From Dolomedes plantarius (Eukaryota; Arthropoda; Arachnida; Araneae; Dolomedidae), in the NCBI GenBank assembly GCA_907164885.2, contig OU015492.1, forward strand, positions 195,341,960-195,405,959: 64,000 bases of DNA. Direction: 5' to 3'. The first letter of the stretch is position 1; every line of letters begins with the position of its first letter. The notes under the pieces are model-generated. The model worked only from the letters and a program-made list of their open reading frames with translations. It was not told where the DNA came from and did no database searches. This document shows, piece by piece, positions 57,063 to 64,000 of the stretch. Position numbers and translations under genes: made by a program.

Positions 57063-57400
57063 GAACGATTAACTTTTCAGCCTGCCCTGGATTAAGCGTA
57101 ACATTTATTGTACCAAAATTCCTTTCCGTTTACAGCGTTCTTTTCCTCCCGGCGTATGGAATTCGTTGCGGGAATGAATGGATCGTCACTCACAGAAAGA
57201 AAAACATTAAGAAATTTTAGAAAAAACTCCTCAAAACGTGATACTTATTTTCTGTCAGACATTATTTTCCCCCACTGACTGCTTCTGTTCTTGCCCATAG
57301 ATAACTGAAATTAAATGCCCTATACTTAGATCTTTTCTTAATTTTATCTTTTAATTATAAGGATGATTTAAAATACGAAGGATAATAATAACGTTGCAAG
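57063..57400. repeat. Repeat family C, copy 2
   Basis: Same landmarks as copy 1: AACGATTAACTT, GGATTAAGCG, TTATTGTACCAAAATTCC, ACAGCGTTCTT, GGATCGTCACTCACAGAAAG, GTGATACTT, AAGGATGATTTAAAATACG. It starts about 4.4 kb after copy 1. Confidence 0.6.
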
Positions 57401-57408
57401 TTGCTTAA

Positions 57409-58129
57409 GGCGACTGCCTACGTTCGGAGCCAATTTTTTTAAAAAATTGTTTTTTTAAGGATTTTTTGGTCTTTTATGGTAAAATAGCATTTAAAAAAAA
57501 CTTGCCTGTAAATACCATACTTTTTTATAAAGTGGTCAATTTGAAGTAATTTTTAATGAAATTTATCTAAAACGCCTATCACTCTGCACAAAATTCTAAT
57601 GCTACTATTTTAATTTCCTTCTCACACATGATGCATATAACAGTTATCTTCAAAATGACCCTCAATCTAAGAGAAATTTTAAAATGCAAAAATAATACAG
57701 ACAATTTTATGTTCCAATATGAAACATTTTCCCCGATTCGTCATTCCTTTCCTTATAAAAACAGCTCCAAACAAAAAAAAAATATTTATTATACATCAAT
57801 TATTGTGCCTCATTTCATTAACAATAGCATCTAAAATATTTCCTGAAAATTTTATCAAATCATATGCATTATTATGTGAGATATCATGATAACGGTAGAG
57901 ATTTGTGCTAAAAAACATAATTCTGAGAAAAACGCATTTAAAGTTGTTTGTCACTTCAATTTTGTATCAGACGATGTTTTTAAAAATAGCTATAACTCTG
58001 CTTCTAATTAATGTAGAATGAAAATCAAAACGGTTTTGAAAAGAGAAAAGATTGAATTACACGATTCTTGCAAAATATAAAATTGACCAAAATAGTAAAA
58101 AAATGGCATTTTCAACGTAGGCAGTCACC
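57409..58129. mobile_element. MITE at TTAA with GGCGACTGCCTACGTT ends
   Basis: GGCGACTGCCTACGTT at the left and inverted GGTGACTGCCTACGTT at the right. TTAA at 57405-57408 and 58130-58133 supports a piggyBac-type target, although TA duplication with an A-extended terminus is equally compatible. The 721-bp interior shows only chance open frames. Confidence 0.8.
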
Positions 58130-58219
58130 TTAATTTTCATAGCTTGAATTTCATTTTCTTATTCAGAGATTTACATTTATTAGGTGTAATTCTATTGTAA
58201 AAGGTAAATATATTTATAA

Positions 58220-58958
58220 TCTATATATATTAAACAGTTCCGTAACTGACTGAATCACTGACTGACATACAACGCACATACCAAACGGCTTTAACTAAAG
58301 GGCGAAATTTTGCATGGCGATTCTTCTTATAGTGTAGGGGCGCACTAAGAAAGATTTTTGAAAAATTCTTCTTAGATTTTTTAAAATTAAATTTTTAAGC
58401 TGTTTTAGTAACTTTTTTTAAGTTTTCATTTATAATAATTATTTGAGGGTTATAAAATTTACATCACGAGAAAGATCATAAAAATTCCTTTAAAATGAAA
58501 TCTTTTTCGAATCCTTACCTGCATTTCTGATGTTTGGGGAATTTTTAAAGATTAATTTTTAGAATTTAATTTATTAAATGCCGATCACGTGGTCTCTTTT
58601 CTTTTTGTGATACTTCAAATTAATTTTGCATCCCGTGCTTAACAACGAAATAAATTGACAAAAATGAATATTGAAATACGGTAAAAGATAAAATTTAACC
58701 ACAAGACTAATTGAGATGGAAATTATTTAAGAATTTAATTGAACTTAGTATGTTTTATGGGTATTAAATTTACAAATTAATCCCATACATTGACCCGTTG
58801 TATTTAATTTGAGATGGAAATTTTTTAAGAATTTAATTCAAATTAGTATGTTTTAGGGATACTAAATGTACAAATTAATCCCATACATTGACCATTGTAT
58901 TCAATTTGAATACTTTCTTCTACATTATTTTGTCTATAAAAATATCCGTTACGATTTT

Positions 58959-59016
<58 letters not shown>

Positions 59017-59090
59017 GGCATTAACTGCAAACATTGACCGTTGTATTTAATTTGAATGTACTCGATAACGAAGCACGGGTATTCAACTAG
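58220..59090 (+). mobile_element. Non-autonomous Helitron, family 1, copy 6
   Basis: TC start (TCTATATATATTAAACAGTT) and a 3' end of CGAAGCACGGGTATTCAACT and AG. It carries an internal duplication: GAGATGGAAATT.TTTAAGAA, AGTATGTTTTA and ATTAATCCCATACATTGACC occur twice (from about 58717 and 58811). (TA)n at about 58964-59012. Confidence 0.88.
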
Positions 59091-59194
59091 TTAAAACAAA
59101 AACATGAAGGACTGGGGACCACATATAAGCATTGCGAAATTATCTTAAACTTATCATGCCATAATCTGATTATATTTTGTTCTTTTATTCTCAA

Positions 59195-59960
59195 CTAGTT
59201 GTACCCGGCCACGCGTTGCTGTATCTGAGTCTGGTTAAATGGAATAGAAAGAAAAGAGAAAGCACACGTTTCTAATATGTTTAATTTTGCAATGCTTGTA
59301 GGTATACAATATTTTTTGTTGTTCCATTGTGTGTGCAAATATAGAGATTCTCTGGTTTGCCGACTCTAGTACAATTATGTGTTGAGTGTTCATGTGTGAA
59401 GCAATCCGTGTCTAGATCTAAACCGCACAATTCTAAAGATTGGCCCTGAGCTTTGTTGATGGTGATTGCAAACGCCAATCGAATTGGGAATTGCAATCTC
59501 TTAAATTGAAATGGCATATCTATTGGAATCATAGGAATGCGAGGAATGAGGACATCTTCACCTTCGAATAGTCCTGTCAAGATTGTTGCTTCTATGACTT
59601 TGCTCAATAATTTTTTTACTGCAAGCCGCGTGACGTTGCAAAACTTTAGCTGGTTGATATTTCTCAGCATGATAATTGGTAAGCCGATTTTCAATTGCAG
59701 TACGTGCGGTGGCATCCCTGGCAGATCGAGGGAATTCAAAAATTCTGTTGGATAATGAACCGATTCATCTGCTTCCACAATAGTGCCGAAGGACTTTATA
59801 TGTGACTGCCTCGCTTTGAATGTTAGACTGAATAATATTGTTAAATTGGTAGACGTATGTGTTCTTGGAGGCAAGAAAGGCTACCAAACATCTCGATTTT
59901 AATCGTTCTATGATGCGGAAGGTGTTGATACTTAGATTGGAGGTTTGATACGTCAAAAAT
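59195..59960 (-). pseudogene. Helitron Pif1-like helicase, C-terminal remnant with 3' end
   Basis: The minus strand from 59956 carries KNTYVYQFNNIIQSNIQSEA; a frameshift near 59800 leads into the frame 59874-59281 with EADESVHYPTEFLNSLDLPG, MPPHVLQLKIGLPIIMLRNI, LIPRIPMIPIDMPFQFKRLQ, FPIRLAFAITINKAQGQSLE (helicase motif V region), GLDLDTDCFTHEHSTHNCTR and VGKPENLYICTHNGTTKNIV. The usual motif VI 'QLYVACSRV' is HSTHNCTRV, so its arginine finger context is damaged. After the stop at 59281 the strand runs to GCAACGCGTGGCCGGGTACA and ACTAG at 59195, a Helitron 3' terminus with a CTAG end. The Rep/HUH nuclease and the rest of the helicase are absent upstream: a 5'-truncated relic of an autonomous Helitron. 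Confidence 0.88.
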
Positions 59961-60040
59961 AAAAAAAGAAATTAATAAAAATTGTCTGATAATTTACTTG
60001 CTTTTACTCAGAGATTAGTTAATTTGGTATGATCCTCATT

Positions 60041-60267
60041 ATTTTAAGTAAATATATCTATGACTCATAGGGTAAATTTTACGGTAACTGTGGAAAATAT
60101 TTTCAGGGGCACGCAATGAGGCAAACTTAACACATTTATGAGTCATATCACACTATGAGTCATAGATTATTTTAAGTAAATATATCTATGACTCATAGGG
60201 TATATTTTACGGTAACTGTGGAAAATATTTTTAGGGGCACGCAATGAGGCAAACTTAACACATTTAT
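60041..60267 (+). repeat. Tandem duplication, period 128 bp
   Basis: ATTTTAAGTAAATATATCTA, TGACTCATAGGGTA, TTTTACGGTAACTGTGG and GGGGCACGCAATGAGGC appear from 60041 and again from 60169, with about two substitutions. TGACTCA-like AP-1 cores are part of the unit, and ATGAGTCAT also links the two. Confidence 0.9.
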
Positions 60268-61200
60268 CTTTCTATATTCTCACTTGATTTATTGTTTCAA
60301 ATTCAAACATGACCAAACTGGGTGAAATAAGTTTACAGCAAAATTTTGACCATTCTTTGAAGGAGTAGCTGCTACAGTCCTCACGAGAGAAATAGGGTTG
60401 GCAAGGTCTGTAAAGACCCCCATGAAATTAGAGGTCTCATAATAACACATATTATCATAACTATATTAGACAAAAATTATCCTGTGTCTCCCCCCCTCCC
60501 AAACGGATGTTTATTTATCTACGCACTGAAAAATACTCCATTATATCCAAGCATTTTTACCTAAGTATAGAAACCTTTGAAAATGACGTGATTTCTATTC
60601 AAGGACTATATTTTTAAGTGTCAGAAAAATAGATTCATGATTTTCCCATAAAGGTCTTGCACAGATTCTCCCTTGCATTTAATCAACCCCTTTATTTAAT
60701 CAACCCATTACGCGGAAGAAATTTATTTAAACGTGTTACTTTCAGCTTAACATGTCTGATATTTCTAAAACTTTATTTGGCCTGCTTTAATATAACTTCA
60801 ATAACAATACCGCATATAACATCCCAAATTTCTCATAATTCAACGCATGCATAAAAAGTTAGCATTCTATGAATTCATTTTATCCTAACTATTGAAATAT
60901 GCTTCTAACAATAACTCTTTACGTTTATGGTGTAGATTTGATTTGATTAAACTGCACAAGCTACCGTAGATAACTGCTCTACTCTCAATATATCATTTTT
61001 GAAAACTGCTATGCATTTTGATTACAACTAACAGCAAAATTAAAATCCCCCAAAGCGGTTATCCAACTACATTTAAATTCATTAAAATACCATTGCAATC
61101 AAGACAATGCACAAATATAGACGATACAGTGTGCCCTGAAACTCCACTGTATTAATTTCACCTTTTCATTCATTCAAGAAGTGCATAGATTATAACCTAA
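60268..61200. other. AT-rich stretch, nothing recognised
   Basis: No gene or transposon end was recognised between the duplication and family C copy 3. Confidence 0.5.
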
Positions 61201-61248
61201 GTCACAAATTTATATCAGCGGAATATCGCGTTCATCATCCCCGAGGAA

Positions 61249-61480
61249 ACGATTATAACGCAGTAGTCTGATCTGAATTGAGGTAGTACAGTTATTGCAC
61301 AGAAAATTTCCGTTTCCGGGTACAGGGATTTTTTTTTTTCTACTTTCCCTTTGGAGAGTGTAATCCCTTGCGAAAATAAACGGATTAACCCTCATTGAAC
61401 GGGAAATTTCTTTTCTGCTTGAGTTGGGATACTTAATTCACCTCATATTATTTCGCGTTAAGCACTTTTATATTCGAAAA
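61249..61480. repeat. Repeat family C, copy 3
   Basis: The most diverged copy: AACGATTATAACGCAG, TTATTGCACAGAAAATTTCC, GTTTCCGGGTACAGGG, GCGAAAATAAACGGATTAAC, then TGGGATACTTAATTC. It starts about 4.2 kb after copy 2. Confidence 0.5.
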
Positions 61481-62518
61481 TTGGAGACTTTGTGAAGTGC
61501 TTTTGGGATTCCTAAAACTTAAAAGATTGTCTCAAATTAGTCAAAAATGAAACGATAAGGATTTTTAAATGCAACCATTTCACTGTATTTTACAATACCG
61601 ATCCTTTTGCAAATATAAATTCCTCATTTTTTCAGGGTAGAGTTAGAAAAGATTATTACATTATTTAAGTTTTTGAGGTGAGAAAAATTGAGGGACATTC
61701 AACCTCGAATTTTTAAATTTTCATATTTTAACTCCATATACAAATTGAGAATAATTAATTTTCTATTTTACTACATTATAATTCCTAGGATTCAAAATAA
61801 GGATTTTTTTTTTTGCATAATAATGCCTGTTTTTCAAAAAATATTTCGAAATTGCTAACATTATTAAAAATGCTCCATGCGCATTCCATATCAATTAAAA
61901 ACTTTAAATTGTTTATTATACGTTTACCATATATGTATAAATATAATCGTGCATTTAATTTTTTTTTTCGTGAATTTAAAGTTTTAAATATTTTTTTTTC
62001 CTGTTCTGCCTGTTATTTTTTTATACTTTTGCATGTTTTCACTTTATTTTAGGGTCTTTAAATTTCAAAACAATTTTAATTTTAAAGAATTATGCATAGT
62101 TTTGTGGCAAACACTTCATTAAACAATCTTCAGAAATTTGGGAGAAATCAGGAGGAAATAAATGCACATGGAACATTTTGAAAAATTCTAGGATTTTGAA
62201 AGGAAAACTTTTTGAAAAACAGGTCTTATTCCTACAAAATACTTATTTATGAATTCTAAGTGTCCTAAATAAGCTAGAAAAGAATAATAAATATTCTCCT
62301 TTTGTATGTACAATAAAATATTGAATATTAAAAAAAATAAGGTTAAAGGTCCCTTGTCTCCTTAATACACCATTAGAAAAAGTTATTTGGTTGTATTTTC
62401 AGCAGAATGCCAATGTGGAGAAATCCGGATAAATCCCTAGCATATGTTAAGTAAATAGTCACACAGTTACTCACATATTATAATATTAGAAGCATAAAAG
62501 AATGAGTAAAATATCTCA
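61481..62518. other. AT-rich stretch, nothing recognised
   Basis: Frame 61813-62052 is F/K/N-rich, with chance composition. Confidence 0.5.
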
Positions 62519-64000
62519 CAAAACCCCTAATACACCTTGTTTAACCTTTTATTTGCAATCTCAAAATCGTCAAGAACAAACTCAATTCACTAAAAACTCG
62601 CGGTCCCTTGTAGATCATCTTCCCCCGCCCTTCCAAAAAGAGTAGCCTGGGACAGTTCTGACAGTTTTCATCTGAAAATAAAACTTCCAAGTAATAATAA
62701 TTTTCCTAACATGTCTGGGAAACTCTCTCTTGGATTTCAAGATCTCACATCACTAGCTTAAAGTTTTGGCTCTCTAAAACTCGGTCAGAGGCTTAATAAG
62801 AAAATACAGGATTATCTCCGTCAAAACTAGCTTTTAAACAAATAAGACTGTTTTTAAATGTATTTGTAAATAACTGCTCATACCTATTTATCACCTTTTA
62901 TCCATTAGCCACTGCTTACTAGTAAACTTCTACCCACATCTAAGTTCCTTGTCACCAAGAATGACGCCTTCTTCACTCGTTCACGCGAGAGTTGAATGCT
63001 GAGAAACATTTTGTTAGAATGCCACTGAAAGGCTTATTTAAAACATCTTAAAGAGGCAAATGACATGTAATATAACGTTGTAATGTAATGTTAGTGTCGA
63101 AAACCCCTAAAACACTTTATTTAACCCTTTTTTACAATCTCGAAATTGTCAAGAACAAACTTAAGTTTATCCCGTTCGCTAAAAACGACGTTAAAAACTC
63201 GCTAAAAACTCGCGCTCCCTTGTAGATCATATTTCCCCACCGTTCCAAAAAGAGTAACCTGGGGCAGTTCTGACAGTTTACAGCTGAAAATAAAGCTTCC
63301 AAGTAATAATAATTTTCCTAACATATCTGGGAACTAGCTCTTGGATTTCAAGTTCTCGCATCACTAGCTTAAATAAGTTTTGGCTCTCTTAAATTCGGTT
63401 AATAAGCAAGCACAGAATTATCTGCGTCAAAACTGGCTTTTAAACAAACAAGACTGTTTGAATGTCTTTGTAAACAACTGCTCATGGCTATTTATCACCT
63501 TCTTTAATCCATTAGCCGCTGCTTACTAGTAAACTTCTACCCACATCTTTGTCACCAAGAATGACTCCTTCTTCACTCTTCCACGAGAAAGTTGCATGTA
63601 ATGCTGAGAAATATTTTGTTAACAGCTTAAGGCGGCAACTGACTTGTAACGTAACGTTGTAATGTAATTTTTGTGTCGAAAACCCCTAAAACACTTTATT
63701 TAACCCTTTTTTACAATCTTGAAATTGTCAAGAACAAACTCAAGCTTATCTTGTTCGCTAAAAACTCGTGCTCCCTTGTAGATCATATTTCCCCACCGTT
63801 CCAAAAAAATAACCTGGGGCAGTTCTGACAGTTTACAACTGAAAATAAAGCTTCCAAGTAATAATAATTTTCCTAACATATCTGGGAACTAGCTCTTGTA
63901 TTTCAAGTTCTCGCATCACTAGCTTAACGCTTTGGCTCTCTTAAATTCGGTTAGAGGCTTAATAAGCAAGCACGGGATTATCTGCGTCAAAACTGGCTTT
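62519..64000 (+). repeat. Tandem repeat, period about 580 bp, open at the window end
   Basis: AAAACCCCTAA.ACAC.TT, CAAGAACAAACT, AAAAACTCGCG.TCCCTTGTAG, CAGTTCTGACAGTTT and CTTCCAAGTAATAATAATTT start near 62520, 63100 and 63679 (steps of 580 and 579 bp). Copies 2 and 3 are more alike than either is to copy 1, so the array grew by at least two events. The third copy is cut by the window end. Confidence 0.92.

Noticed and set aside
57628..57834. A 68-codon frame in the centre of the 57.4-58.1 kb miniature
   Set aside because: No transposase motif is present and the composition is that of AT-rich chance.
59537..59755. A plus-strand frame of 72 codons
   Set aside because: Antisense to the Helitron helicase remnant.

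Overview
This is eukaryotic nuclear DNA: very AT-rich, full of microsatellites, with no bacterial gene packing and no intact host protein-coding gene that I can recognise. The mixture of transposon families suggests an arthropod genome: Tigger-type miniatures with CAGTCGAAC ends, several Tc1/mariner lineages, many short Helitrons, hAT and piggyBac miniatures, and jockey/R1-like LINE tails. From family resemblance I favour a chelicerate, probably an orb-weaving spider. That is inference and not proof of species.

Layout. 0-10 kb: the right end of a Tigger-like element, a Tigger miniature, a short solo LTR, a TA-target miniature, an unidentified decayed coding stretch (minus, 5.2-6.1 kb), and a composite repeat (family B) split by a second Tigger miniature. 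10-14.5 kb: a heavily diverged repeat field built on one recurring sentence, interrupted by a 240-bp miniature and a Helitron. 16-26 kb: five non-autonomous Helitrons and a dead Tc1 element. 27-34 kb: a tandem duplication, a candidate LTR, two hAT miniatures, a GC-rich island at 32.1-32.6 kb that is the best promoter candidate, and a piggyBac-like miniature. 34-46 kb: an internally deleted mariner-like transposase, hAT miniatures (one nested in a SINE), a possible gustatory-receptor-like relic, two LINE tails, and a Helitron carrying a tRNA-like sequence. 46-52 kb: CCAAT- and CRE-containing sequence, then an 88-bp hairpin minisatellite split by a 1,301-bp mariner of rosa-like DD41D spacing. 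52-62 kb: three diverged copies of a repeat about 4.3 kb apart, a microsatellite-bearing array split by another mariner-like element, a heat-shock-element/TATA/hairpin segment, and a Helitron helicase relic beside a short Helitron. 62.5-64 kb: a 580-bp-period tandem repeat running off the end.

The elements do not form a pathway; they form a stratigraphy. Nested insertions with clean target-site duplications give relative ages, and the relics show how each transposase died (frameshifts and loss of catalytic Asp). The most distinctive observations are the rosa-like element inside the hairpin minisatellite, the Helitron carrying a tRNA-like block, the cryptic repeat field at 10-14.5 kb, the long decayed coding stretch at 5.2-6.1 kb, and the HSE-TATA-hairpin segment at 55.1-55.3 kb.
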